DNA of 64,000 nucleotides from NCBI GenBank assembly GCA_963921825.1, contig OY997591.1:14193515-14257514 (forward strand), read 5' to 3'. The stretch is from Erodium maritimum. Taxonomy: Eukaryota > Streptophyta > Magnoliopsida > Geraniales > Geraniaceae. Positions 23,651 to 36,100 of the stretch are shown piece by piece. The position numbers were made by a program, and so were the translations under genes. The notes beneath the pieces were generated by a model that was not told the DNA's origin, ran no database searches, and was given only the letters and a program-made list of their open reading frames with translations. The stretch's first letter is position 1. Every line of letters begins with the position of its first letter.

Positions 23651-24389
23651 AGTAATCCCTACCCATGCACTCTATAAGTAAAATTAGACTCTTTTCTCAT
23701 AACTCTATTCCAAGATCTCAACATAACTCTTCTTGTCAAAAATTATCTCTTTCAAAACTCTCTCCCATTTGGAATTGGCTGGTTTTCTTCCATTACTTTC
23801 TATGGATTTGAGTTCTAGGCTTAAGTCTAAAAGGATGGTTGTTGTTGAAACAAATGAGAGGTCTACTAGCCTGGGGGTGGGACCTTCTTGTTCAGCCTCG
23901 ACTGTTGTGGGTGGTGAGGTTATTTTTAGGAAGATATTTCTGCATTGACACAAATAGGCCTATGTATCTAGTTTTGGGATTGCTATGGTTACTAACATGG
24001 CTTGTCCCTTCGGTACTGCACGATATCTCTTCTCGTTCAAGGTCCAATACTCTTCTTTTACCAGGTCAGATACATTTTTCGCTCGACCATATATTTGTTA
24101 TCGTTAAATTTTCTTTATATTTCTACTCAACCACAATTGAAGGAGTATTCTGAACTATATTGTGATGCATCATCATCCAGGAAAAGACACCTAAACCAGG
24201 TATTATTGAAGAAAAACATGTTAATATCCAAATACACAATCTAAACTAACAGAATAAGGCCAAAGTTTTTTACACAACTTATTTACCGTCCCTCCATCCC
24301 CTCTACTTTACAGAGTTCTGAGACACAACTTTTGAGTTACAGAAAGACATCTTGAACTAGGTTTGAATCTCGTTTTTTTTGCTTTGTGA
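23651..24389. other. Spacer downstream of PYD1
   Basis: I see no recognisable gene. A short open frame on each strand near 23705-23953 has no family resemblance. The right part should include the PYD1 3' untranslated region. Confidence 0.4.
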
Positions 24390-26877
24390 TCAGTTAGAAA
24401 CCATGCTCTCGGTCTCAGTCACAAACCCGTCTCCTGTCCAGTCCTTGTCTGATTGCAGACCTTTTCTGATAGCCTTCCTTTGTTGAATAGCTTCTTGCTG
24501 CCTTCTCACCAAATCAGTGTGAGTTGTAAAATACTCTAGTGAAGCCCTGAAAATCGCAACCACAGATGAGATGAGTGTCCGAGATTGATTTATTCTTTTT
24601 ATGGGGAGATTGGCCTTACCCTCTAAATTCTTCTATTGTTGAGAAATTGTGCATTTTCATGAAGTCCTCTAGCTCGGAACAAAGTTTCTTCACCAGGCCA
24701 TATCCATGCATCATAACACCGGTACAGACCTACAAATCAAGGAAATTCCATTTTAGGAAAATCACAAAAGAAGAATGAAAAAGCATCAGGTACATACAAT
24801 GAGCACAAGCCAAAGTGTGAAGTTACCTGAACAGTATTAGCTCCAAGAAGAATAAATTCAGCAGCATCGCCTCCAGTCTCAACACCTCCAATGCCAGAAA
24901 GTGAGCAGTCTGTATCACCAAATTCTGACTTCATCATTTTCGCTATACTCATTACTTTTCCTAGTGCAATAGGATGTACTGCCTTTGAAGAGTACCCTCC
25001 AGGAGTAGAGTATCTGACACCCAAAATTAGATATTCCCTTAGATATATAATATTTGATATATCGATGCAAAACTCAGTTAGCTAATACCAACCCCTCAAC
25101 ACAAGGCTCTGGATGCAAGGTTTTCAGATTGATTCCCATCACACTCATGATTGTGTTAATAGCAGCTATCCCCTCGCTTCCTGTTCTCAGAGCAACCCTA
25201 GCTGGCTGTACAGAGAAGGAAGCTAGTGTAACTTATATTGAAGAACTAAACCACCAACTGCAGTAAATGATTATAAAAGATGTATATCCAAGCTTTAATG
25301 CATTAGAGAGAAATGGAGAGAAAAGATAAAGAGTAGACTGTTTATAACTCAATCTGCTCTGTTCAAATTATTTTCTGGGAGGGATAATGAAAAACTTGCC
25401 ATTTGATTGGTGAATGTAAGGAATGCTGAGACATTACAATGACATTTTGGATTGACAGATTTACAAATGAATAAATGAACCAAGTATTAAATGACTTTAC
25501 TATCCACTGTGAAACCTTACAAAGAAAAAATCTCCTCAAAACATACAATGTGAAAAAACTACCAGATCCCATCCTTTTGATCCTTGGATCACCAAAGCAG
25601 TCAAACAAATGTAAACAGGTAAGCAGAAGTTTCAGGGTAAGGTTGGCAGCAAATGGAGTTAAAATCCAATGGCGGTTCTTCACAGTAATGCTTGTATCAA
25701 TTTTAACATGGATGTCATACTCATAGAATTAGCCAAAACAAACAAGATTCAAACTTGCGTCCATCTTAATATTTACTCATGGAAAGCTATTCAAGTGATT
25801 ATGAAGAGTGAAACAACCAACCTCTGTGATGTCAGTGATGTTAGGCGTCATCTTTGCCCAAACAGGAACGGTGGCTTTTGCATTGACCCACCCACAAACC
25901 TCTTCCAACAAAGCACAATCCTGCCCAACAGCTGCGCCCATTTTACGTTCTGGCATGCCATGAGGGCAAGAGAAATTGACCTCTATTGCATCCTACAAAA
26001 CAAAGTAGGAAGGTGTTAGAAGATGACAAAGGCTGTCTAGTTAGGAGCCAAATAGAGCTTACAATTCCAGTTTGCTCGACCCGGTCAATGAGCTCTTCCC
26101 ATGCTGCCTTGTTATACTCTTCCATGATCGAGGCAATGAGGATCCTATCGGGATACTCCTCTTTTAACTGCTTGAATTCTTTCAACATAGTTTCAAGAGG
26201 CCTATCACTGATGAGCTCAATATTCTCCCATCCAATTATCTGCCCTTTGGCCGAGCCATTTGCTCCTGCTCGTAGCCTGGCATACCTAGGGGTTACATTG
26301 ATCACCTTATCCGCTTCTAGTGACACCTAAACAGATCCAAATCGAGTATCAAATACTCAATTGAACAAAACTATAACTAGAACACACATGACACATCTAA
26401 TAAATAAGTAAATTAGGAAGCAAAAAAAAAAAAAGAAGTCAGACCCACATCACATTGATCACAGAGAACAATCAATTTCTAACCCATGGAATGAGAACTC
26501 ACAATGAAACCAGTCAACAACAACAAATAAAAGCACCCATTGGGCTATTTCTAATCATTCCAAACACGAAAACAAAATTTGTAGGATCAACAGAAAGTGC
26601 TCACAGTTTTGGCGATGACAGCTCCCCAACCTTCGTCAAAGGCTCGCTTCATGACGGTATAGTTGGTCCCGGGAGGACCCGAGCCGATGACGAATGGATT
26701 GGGCATTTTCAACCCATTAACAGTGACACTTAAATCGGGCTGCTGCTGAGCCTGGGAAGCGAAGACCCGGAACCCAACTCCGGTGGGTCGAGTCAAGCTG
26801 AGCCGGCGAGGACCCGCCGGAGAAAATAAGGCAGCGGAGTTGGTGGGTCGGAGCTGGGTGAAGTTGATGGGAGCCAT
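24390..26877 (-). CDS. PYD1: Dihydropyrimidine dehydrogenase (NADP+), chloroplastic
   Basis: First enzyme of reductive pyrimidine breakdown: uracil or thymine plus NADPH gives the dihydro form; plastid-located in Arabidopsis. Seven exons in coding order: 26877-26605, 26326-26063, 25992-25822, 25205-25093, 25013-24827, 24729-24620, 24546-24390. Phases close to 424 aa, against about 426 in Arabidopsis. The first 45 residues are Ser/Arg-rich, like a transit peptide. The dihydroorotate/dihydropyrimidine dehydrogenase barrel follows: VNGLKMPNPFVIGSGPPGTN, then EVNFSCPHGMPERKMG with the catalytic-type Cys, VWAKMTPNITDI, and GIGGVETGGDAAEFILLGAN with VCTGVMMHGYG at the FMN phosphate site. The C-terminus ends ETESMVSN. 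No iron-sulfur domains are present, as expected for the plant single-domain enzyme. The gene looks complete. Confidence 0.96.
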
Positions 26878-28030
26878 GGATGGATCAAATTGAAAGAAGA
26901 CAGAGCAGTAGGAGAGGTGTGGGTATCGTGTGGAAAGAGAGATTGAAATTGTTTTATATAAGAATCAAAGAGTGTATTGGGATCTGAGAGAGCGAGCAAT
27001 TATTATTATTATTAATACAGGGAATCAGAGAGAGAAGTGGAGGTCTCATTTTGTAATTGCGTGAACAAGACAAAAACGACTACGAACGAGGAAAATGAAG
27101 CTCAACAGAATTCTTTCTATATTTAATTTTTTTTATAGATAGTAGTAAAAAGGAGTTTACATTTGTTAGTCTTTTAGAAAAAATGTTTGAAAGATTAGTC
27201 CTTTTAAAGTTTTTTTTTTGAATAAAGTCTTTTAAAAGTTGATGTAAGTTCATATTGTAAACATTTTTTTTAAGAAAAAATTATGATTTTTTATCTTATA
27301 TTTTAAGTTAAATTTAAATCATTATCTTATATTTTAAATCATTTTAATTTATTGGAAGGGTGAGAGCATCCATAATTGGGGTCGGGTTCGGCAGGGTCGA
27401 TTGAGTAAAAAAAAATAGGATTAATTCATGATTGGAAAAAGGAAAGATGGAGAGAGAAACCGATAAAAAGAAGAAAAAGAACATATTGTCACATTTTTCC
27501 ATTCTTTTACCATTTCGACTATACCTTTAGACAGACCCCCATTACGGAGTCTCTAAGAAAAAAAAATCCCCAAATACAATTGATGAAGGATTTTAGAGTG
27601 TAAAACGCAACAGAAATTAAATAAATTTTTTAAGAAAATCATTAGAATCCATGTAATTCGTGTGAGCCGGAAAAACAAAGCAAACAAGGCTAGGGATCAT
27701 TAGAAAATTAATACTCCTTGTACATCTAAGAGTTTTACTATTAAGTTACATATTTGATAATCTTAGGAAGAGTTGATTATTCACGCAATTAACATTTAAC
27801 AAAATGATAATAAGAGTGTCAATTTACTAATAAATAATAATGTCATACATGATCAAGATTGGTCTAGGACACATAACTAACAATTGAGGCATTCCACTAT
27901 TGGACGAAACCACAACAACGTCCTACTCGTAAGTTTCCATCACCCAAACACATTTCAGTAATGTGGGAGAAAATAATCTCAACTTTCTTGCTGTAAGAGC
28001 TTTTTTTAGCATAAAACAATGAATATTTGT
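26878..28030. other. PYD1 upstream region
   Basis: PYD1 promoter and leader, then AT-rich DNA. A short TTA repeat lies at about 27000-27015. Near 27365 a GAGCATCCATAATTGGGG stretch resembles the start of a Harbinger-type MITE, but I could not find a convincing partner end. No gene is seen. Confidence 0.35.
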
Positions 28031-28039
28031 TACGAAGAT

Positions 28040-29870
28040 AGAAAAGAAGGATTATTCATAGTCCCAGACAGGCTCGAAACGCTTACCCTATAATTAAAAT
28101 ATTTGGATATTCCAGGTGACAACTTGGGTGGATCCCTATTCTCGTGGGGTGTGCATCTACCACTTTTCCTGCCTCGACTCGGGTGGACTTACTTTGCCTA
28201 AAAATCACCTTAGTATTGCGGTGGAAACCCTTGAGGGCGGAGAGGATAACGCCAGGTAGCGGAGGAGGTATCAAGGAAAAAAAGAAGATTTGGGATCGAG
28301 TTGTGTAGTTGTACCGGGTGTGGCTCCTCCTCAACACCCTATGGATCCACGAATGGCTCATTCAATTTAGTGAGGCTGCTTCGCAGACCTCGCATCCAGC
28401 CTCTCAGGGCCTTCCATAGTTGTAGGTAGGAGGAGGTTGTTCAACGCTCACTTATTATGGTGCGGAGAGAGCATAGTAAGGGTCTGGCCAAAGGGACGAG
28501 TTTGGATTTTTCCCTCTTCACCCCCCCCCCCCCCCCCCCTCCGGAGGCATATAATTCCTTCGATGAGAACTGAAACGCCTCATAATTGGGTGTATGGGAT
28601 TCACCAGTTGGCCCGGGTTAATCGAGAGATCGTGTGTCACCCCCGACTCTAGGTATGGTGGGCATAACAGAGGGGGCATATGTTTCCCGCTCCACAAGCA
28701 CACTGAGTCTTTAGTCGGGAGATCATGTGTCATGATCAGGGGCTTGGTTGCAGTTGGCCAAAACCTGGAGGACAGTCCAAGTGTAATGGTGGGGCATGAG
28801 GCCTCGGAGCTGGATAACGTCTGACCAGTCTCGGTAAACACCCTTATCCAGGTTAGGAGCTTCCTCAACCATCAAGGAGAGATCAAAGAAGGGTTCCAAG
28901 GAGCTGTCTGTCCCCTCACCTGGGCAGGCCACATCCATGTACACGATGCAGCGTAGTTGAAGTAGAAAGTCGGGAGGCGCTCATACGGTAATCGAGCTTG
29001 AACAGGGTACTGGTTCCCTAGAAGGCGAATACAAATGGTCTGGAGGAGGGGATCAGCGAGGACTATCCAGAAACAGATACGGATTGTGCCTCTTCAAGCC
29101 ATACCCCACTTATCGTCCTCGACCTCCACAAAGTTGCCTATAGCCTCTCCAATCGTAAAGCTTGAGGTGACCGTGAGGCCCTTCGGAGAGAAGTCAAACA
29201 CACGGTCCACATTTGCAGTCAAGAGAAAGGGAGGGTCGATGGATTGACGTATGGGAGGATATCTTCCAGGACGAGAAGGGCATTGTTGAAAGACCATGGC
29301 TCCACATGTCAGACGTGACCCTTCGTCGCTTGAGAGTTGAAGTAAAAGCCCGAGATCCCCAGATCATTGATGACTCCGGACCATCATCATGAGGCCCTCC
29401 ATCGTCGTGTGACTATAAGGGTAGGAGGTAAAGAGACGGACGATGAACTCAAACGTAGTATGGGCCACGTGCAGGTTGTCCATTGGAGCCCGTGGGACCT
29501 CGACGATGCAGTCTTCCTCCGTTTCCATGGAGAGTGCGTCGAAGCCCTCATGTAGTGCTTGCAGGCCCTCCCCCGAAAGGAGAGTTGCTGGTAGGAGTGT
29601 CCTCGTTGTAGCCCGACGGCAAGATGAAGGCAAAGGTAGCTAATGAGGCCGCAACAGGTAGCTGTGAGAGGGGCCTGATGAAAGTCTTCTGAACCCAAGT
29701 CGCCTTTATGAAAGCGTTGGAGAATTTTGGGGCATTTCCCAAGGGGCCTCAGGACCCAACTGGTCGTTGACTAGTGCAAGTGGGTGGGGGCATCATAGGT
29801 GACTGACGAGTGGTGGTCATGGATAGCGCCATGAAGAAAGAGGAGCCCTGATCGAGAGGAAGATTTTTAT
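28040..29870 (-). mobile_element. Decayed plant LINE-type ORF1 region
   Basis: On the minus strand, broken frames give the order seen in plant L1-type LINE ORF1 proteins with a DUF4283 domain: FSNAFIKATWVQKTFI near 29720, FEFIVRLFTSYPYSHTTMEG near 29430, then FDFSPKGLTVTSSFTIGEAI with GNFVEVEDDKWG near 29130-29190, and LPYERLPTFYFNYA near 28980, which sits where the zinc knuckle should begin. The frame shifts several times and no reverse transcriptase follows, so it is a fragment. A run of about 18 C at 28520-28537 lies in the downstream G-rich part. A host DUF4283 gene remnant is a less likely alternative. Confidence 0.55.
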
Positions 29871-30177
29871 AAAGTAGTTGTAGGTGCCTGATCCAAAACA
29901 TCATTTTTATTTTCAAAATCAACACTCTGTATTATCACGTCAAAATGAACGAACAGTTTATTTGAATCTTCGTTGATCAAGATGACACAAAACATATCAA
30001 ACAATACATGCCTTCAACTCCTCCAGTGCTAAGTTATATACAATCCACATCCTGAAAACAACTTGCCTAATTTTCGCATAAGGAGCCTTACCATGTTAAG
30101 AGCGTCAAGTGCTGCTAACCAGTCAAAACAAGACAGATACACACGTTGTGGAAGTTTTATGACACGTTGTGGAAGTT
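29871..30177. other. AK-HSDH 3' flank
   Basis: Likely 3' untranslated region and downstream sequence of the AK-HSDH gene. A direct repeat of 'acacgttgtggaagttttatga' occurs twice at about 30143-30183, spanning the stop codon region. Nothing else is recognised. Confidence 0.4.
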
Positions 30178-33100
30178 TTATGATGGTGCGCCAAGGTAAG
30201 AGGCGAGGCGAAGTATGTCGCTGAATATGCCTCCGGCAGTGACTTGAGCCCCGGCTCCCGGTCCTCGCACTATGAGAGGCTGCTCCTTGTACCTTGTTGT
30301 CGTGAAAGCTATGATGTTGTCAGACCCTGCTAGTTGTGCAAATGGATGATCTTTCTTGTACCTTCGCAACTCTACCATCCCTTTCTCCTTCACTGCATCC
30401 ACCACCCCTACATATCTCAACACCTTCAAAACAATACACATTAGCCATCGATATTATTCATTAAGATATCAGTTACTAGTTAGTACCAATAACATATATA
30501 GGCTACTTACTTCCCCATCATTCTCGGCATCCTCTTGTTTCTTAGTCATGTCCTGGTCAAATTGTGGCAGCCGCTGCATAAACTCCTCAGCTGATGCACT
30601 AGCCTGCACCAAATCATGACAACGTTCATCAAAGGTCGTTTATGCAGAAAGCAAATTGTCAAAAAAAAAAACATATGCTCACTCTCAATGGTTCTGGGAC
30701 AAGGCTTTGGATAGGTATGTCAGAAAGTTCCAGCTTCAGACCAGATTCTCTAGCAAGAATAATCACCTGCAACATGAGTTAACTCAAGCCCGTTACATCC
30801 GAGTGATTAAATTAAAGGATATGAAGACAGAATCACATGCCATATGATTGATTATAATAACTACAAGCAAGAATTATATATTGTGATGTTCAAGTTCCAT
30901 GTACGAGAAAACTATGTGCATACCTTTCTAGCGACATCGGTGCCAGAGAGATCATCCCTGGGATCCGGCTCAGTATAACCTGCCTCTTTAGCTTCACCAA
31001 CCACCTCACTGAAGGCTCGTCTACCTATGAAATTGTTGAAGATATAGCTCAAGGTACCACTGTAATACAACAAATCATTTAATCAGCTTTTTAAGGATAG
31101 GTAACATTGTTTTTCTACAATGATACCCAAAGAAAAATATACATCAGCAATGAAGCTGTTAAAAGAAAGAACCTGAATATGCCTTCAATCTGCAATATTT
31201 TATCCCCTGTTTCAAGGAGACCGCGTAAAGTGCTAATAATTGGGAGACCAGCTCCAACAGTCGCTTCATAAAAGTAATGTGTATAAGACTGTCGTTGAAG
31301 TGCTCTCAGCTTCAGATACTGGGAGTGAGAGTAAAATTGTCAGTGAGAACCCAACTCAGAGTAATAATTCAGAGGATGAACGGAATTAAAAACCAGTATA
31401 AGTTTATGTCGAACATAAATCATCTACAAAAGAGAGTTGTGTGTGTGTGTGTGCCCGTTCGCATATAAGCTTTAGATATGTTTTTAACAATGTAATGCAT
31501 AACCACCGTCCAAGTATAAATAGATTCCGAATTATTTAAAATATAAGCTTTAGATATGTTTTTAACAATGTAGTGCATAACAACCGTCCAAGTATAAATA
31601 GATTCCGAATTATTTAAAATATCACTACCAAATGTCAGTAACGTTATACAACAAAAGACGACCAAGTATGTAAATATTGAGTGCGAAGTACAATAACAGT
31701 ATCAAGAAATCATCATATCTTCCACAAGGAGTACGGTTTTACCTGATCTAGAGGTCCTGAATTGGCCTTCTTATTGGGGGTGATTACATGAATTCCTTTG
31801 CGCAACCAATCATGGTAATGGCTGGCAACATTAGAGTCCGCCGTGCAATCCACCAAAACTGTATTTGGGAAAAGGTGATTTCCTTGCACATGATTAACAA
31901 GTTTTTCCAAATCAGCCACTTCTCCTTCCTTCTTCTCAAGTTCTTTCCATTTAGACAAGTCAATACCCCTAAAACCAGAGATCACAAAAGTTTACGGTTC
32001 TTTATCATATAAAGAAAGTTGCTGCAATTGACTTTGATCTCACAGAATAATTTAGAAAATTAACATAAAACAACCTCACTTCCCTTGAAAAGACGAGAGA
32101 CCAAGAGTTAGATGCCACTAGATTAGTTCAACACCCCCACCCCACAAAATAGTGTTCAATAAGACTCGTAAATTTATTTTACTTGAAAAGATGAAACCAA
32201 AACCACCTTAACAGAATTATAAGGGGGTACCCATATATATGCAATCGAAATATTTCAGCTTACATGTCACTCAAAAGCATTGTCCTCGAGCCAGTGATTC
32301 CCATAACACGCAAATCAATATTGAAATCTTCCTTAAGGGTTGCAGCCTGCGGAAGACAGAGTTTATCACATTTAGATTTAAGCTTGAACTTTGAATCTAC
32401 AACTTTTCATGCAAAAAAGAAAACGGATATAATCATGCAAAAAAACTAGTAAATAGAATCGGAAGATAAGTAAAGACAAACGTAAATCAGTTAAAGAAAT
32501 TATAAATCATTAAGGTAAGTACAACCAACGCTACCACAACTGGGTAAGTAATTAATGCCACAAGTAACCTACGGAGAAAAGAACAATAAAAAGAACAGGA
32601 CAGACTAAAAGAGTACCTGATCTCTAAGCTGCTCAAGTAATGTAGCACCAATTAATCCAGGTCCAATAATGCCCATAGCTATAGTGGTTTTCGAAAGATA
32701 AAATCTAGAGTGAACGGCTCTTAGCGCCCTTATTGAATCTTCTCGCTTGACTACAACTGTAATATTGTACTCAGAGCAACCTTGAGCTATGGCACGGATA
32801 TTAATGTTAGCCTGCATAGAACAGTAACAATTTAGGGTATTCTTTTTACAGAAATATTGAGAAATTAAAACATTGAGGCAAACTGTAAACATTAGGATAG
32901 AAGAAAAACCATCTATGGCTTAGATGTAAAACATAAATCCAACATGATATCAAGCAAACTATGATTTCAAACAATAATACATCACTAACCTTTGCTAAAG
33001 CCCCGAAAAGGGTTGCACTAACTCCAGGAGTACTTGCCATTTTTTGCCCAACTGCAGCCAATATGCTGCAGTTTGGAATGATTGCAACCTACAAAGAGTT

Positions 33101-36100
33101 AAAATAGCCAAATGTTAAAAAGTTTGACCGATAACTATTCAATCACCAGGAGAGACTAAAAAAGGTTCTCATAGATAACCTTTAGCCGAAATGTCTAAAC
33201 AAATTCTTAAATTTTCCAACCTATTCTTGTCATTAACAAACAATTTATAGGGATAATTGTCAAAACATGCACTTATGTTTCGTCCACAAACGAAATAGTG
33301 CACAATGTTTTGTCCACGTCGTCTGGCTACCCTTATGAATCGTCCACGCACTTCTGTTAGAAAAGTGTAACAGCAGAACCTGAATTGACAATTTTACCCT
33401 TTTGGTTTGAAATTCAAAAATAATAATTTCGTCCAAAAAAAATGAGTGGCTGAGGATTGTTAGGTCAATTTCGTCCAAAAAAAATTTCAGACACAAGCAC
33501 ATGATAGCACGTGAGGCTACAGATTCGAATATTCTGTTAATTTTACTGACAGAAGTGCGTGGACGATTCATAAGGGTAGCCAGACGACGTGGACGAAACA
33601 TTGTGCACTATTTCGTTTGTGGACGAAACATAAGTGCATGTTTTGACAATTATCCCCAATTTATATTAATGACTAATAAATTGTGTATACATGGACAAAA
33701 ACTACCCTATGAAAAAAGCGTGACACAGGTTGCCTTATGGTGGGTGCACAGTCGAAAACTTTTACATCATGTTAAAATGGATGAAAAATGATTAAATATT
33801 ATTTTTTACATCATGTCCAAGGCATATGGGACTTAATTTTTTCAAAACCCTTAAATTACCCTTGATTCCTAAACCGTAAACTTCCCCAACCCTAACAGCA
33901 GGTTGACCAGCTGTTTTCTCTGCTCAAACCACTCCGGGAATCGCTGCACTTGCAGCTGATCGTTTTCTTTGCGAATCATCCCCACTGCGGTTGAATAGAG
34001 CAGCCAGACGAGCATTGGAGAGGGGAGCAATGACACGTCTCCTTTTCCAGGAGTGTCGCCAATGCCTTGCAATGAACTCATTGTGTCGGTGGATCAACAG
34101 GCTCGTCGACGGATTTGGGTTCGGCCACCTCTAGCTCACTTAGTTCTCTAGAAAATGTGATGGCCAGATCTGAACCCATCGATCTATTGGTTGCTCGAGG
34201 TCAAACTCATCGGTTATCCCCATCTGAGCCGACGGACGAACCACGTCCATCGTCACCCCCATGGTTGTAAAAGACGCTAGGCATTAGTCGGGCGGTGAGC
34301 ACCTCTAGGCATTAGTCAAGTTGACCCCTTTAGTTTTTACTGTTAGTGAAATAATTTTTAAAAAAATATTCAGATATTTTTCAAAATTATTTTAAAATTT
34401 AATTATCATATTTTTTAAAAATTAATTCAGATTTATTATCTGTAATTTAAATTTTCAAAGACAATTCGGATTTTATATATATAAATTTATTTATTTATTA
34501 AAAAAATAATTTTTCTAAACCTGATTTTTTTTTTATAAAATTTATTATTCAAGGGTTTGAAAGTACTGTCTTGAAAATTTAAACGTGATATAGGGGTATT
34601 TTGGTCTTTTTAAGCTACGAGGGCAAATTTGTCATTTTCACCCTAAACTAACAGAATTTAACAGACGATTGTGCACAGTTCACAAGGCAGCCCGTGCCAC
34701 ATTTTTTTCATTGGGCAGTTTTTCGTCCGTGCCCAATTCATGTTAGCAGTTTTTAGGAGTTACCCTTTTTTTCATTGTTCCCTTAAGTAAGAGGCCCAAA
34801 AAATTAAACTCAGAAAGAATTAACAACCTAAATGTCCAATATATACAAGAATCAAGTAGTCAGATTTGAATGCACCTGAGAAAGACGCCCAGCATCTAAA
34901 GCTTGACGAAACCTGGACTGCAATGCCTGTGCAACAGCTTTTACTTCCTTCTCCGGCACAGCAAAGCACACAGAATGCTCACTACTAGCCTAAAATAAAT
35001 GCAATGACATCATCATTTTAACTGTACTAGTTTGGTAGGTGCGTACAATGTTAAAGGAAAGTGAGTGTACCTGAGATATCATAATTACATTAGCACCCAC
35101 ATCCTTCACAGCACCAAATATGGCACTAGCTGTACCTGGAACACCAGCCATTCCAGTTCTGGAAAAGCAAAGATGAAAAATTCAAAGGAATTAGACGGAA
35201 ACTGTAAACCTAAAACACACGTGACCTCACAGAGAACATGCAGCAGAAAACTTCAACTCCCAGTCTCCGCTTACCCTTCAACATTGATAAGAGCCACGTT
35301 GTCTATTGTTGCAAAGCCTTTAACAAAAGAATCTGTACTTTGCTCCTCATTTTCATTAACAAGGCGGCAAATCTTTGTTCCAGGTGCAGAGAGATTGAAA
35401 ACATTCCGTATCATAATTGGAATATCATATCGCATTACTGGGATAATGGTCCGTGGATGTAAGACATTTGCCCCAAAATATGACTGCGCATTCATTCATT
35501 GCCTTGTATCAAAATGTGAATTGCGCTAGTTTGAGCAACTAGACAAGCAAATGAGAAGTAGTCAAACTCACCATTTCCCAGGCCTCTTGGTATGACAATG
35601 TCTTCAAAATCACTGATTCACTAACTGTAGAGGAAAAGATCATTAGCACCAAGCCAAGCCACATATAAAAGACAGAGAAGTTAAAAAATGCATAGGCAAA
35701 ATGTCAGTATAAAGTACCATTAATGGGATTGAATGATCTACAGAGTTAACTGAGTGACTTTAGTGAACAGCACAAACCTTTTCTGGGGTCCGCACTATAC
35801 ACACCATTAACGTCAGTCCAAATTGTGACTTGGCGAGCCCTGAATAGAGCACCCATGATTGCTGCGGAGAAGTCGCTTCCATCTCTCTTCAAAGTTGTAG
35901 GGGTATTTTGAGGCGTACTAGCAATGAAACCTGTTGCAACTATGGTACTTGCTGAATTCTGGGAGTACCATTTTTCAAGTCTTTGTTCAGATGCTATAAA
36001 ATCTGGATCAACTTGATTAGATCCTGAAGGATTAACAATGAGGACTTCCCTTGTGTCCATCCAAATGCAATCAACTCCATTCTGGACAAGAAAACGAGGG

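Noticed and set aside
27365-27590. Possible Harbinger-type MITE (GAGCATCCATAATTGGGG start)
   Set aside because: No convincing inverted partner end or TAA/TTA target duplication could be found.
28519-28537. Run of about 18 C as a possible G-quadruplex or regulatory feature
   Set aside because: A plain homopolymer inside a decayed LINE remnant; length may even be a sequencing artefact.
33260-33601. Two long open frames facing each other
   Set aside because: They are the two arms of one palindromic MITE read in opposite directions.
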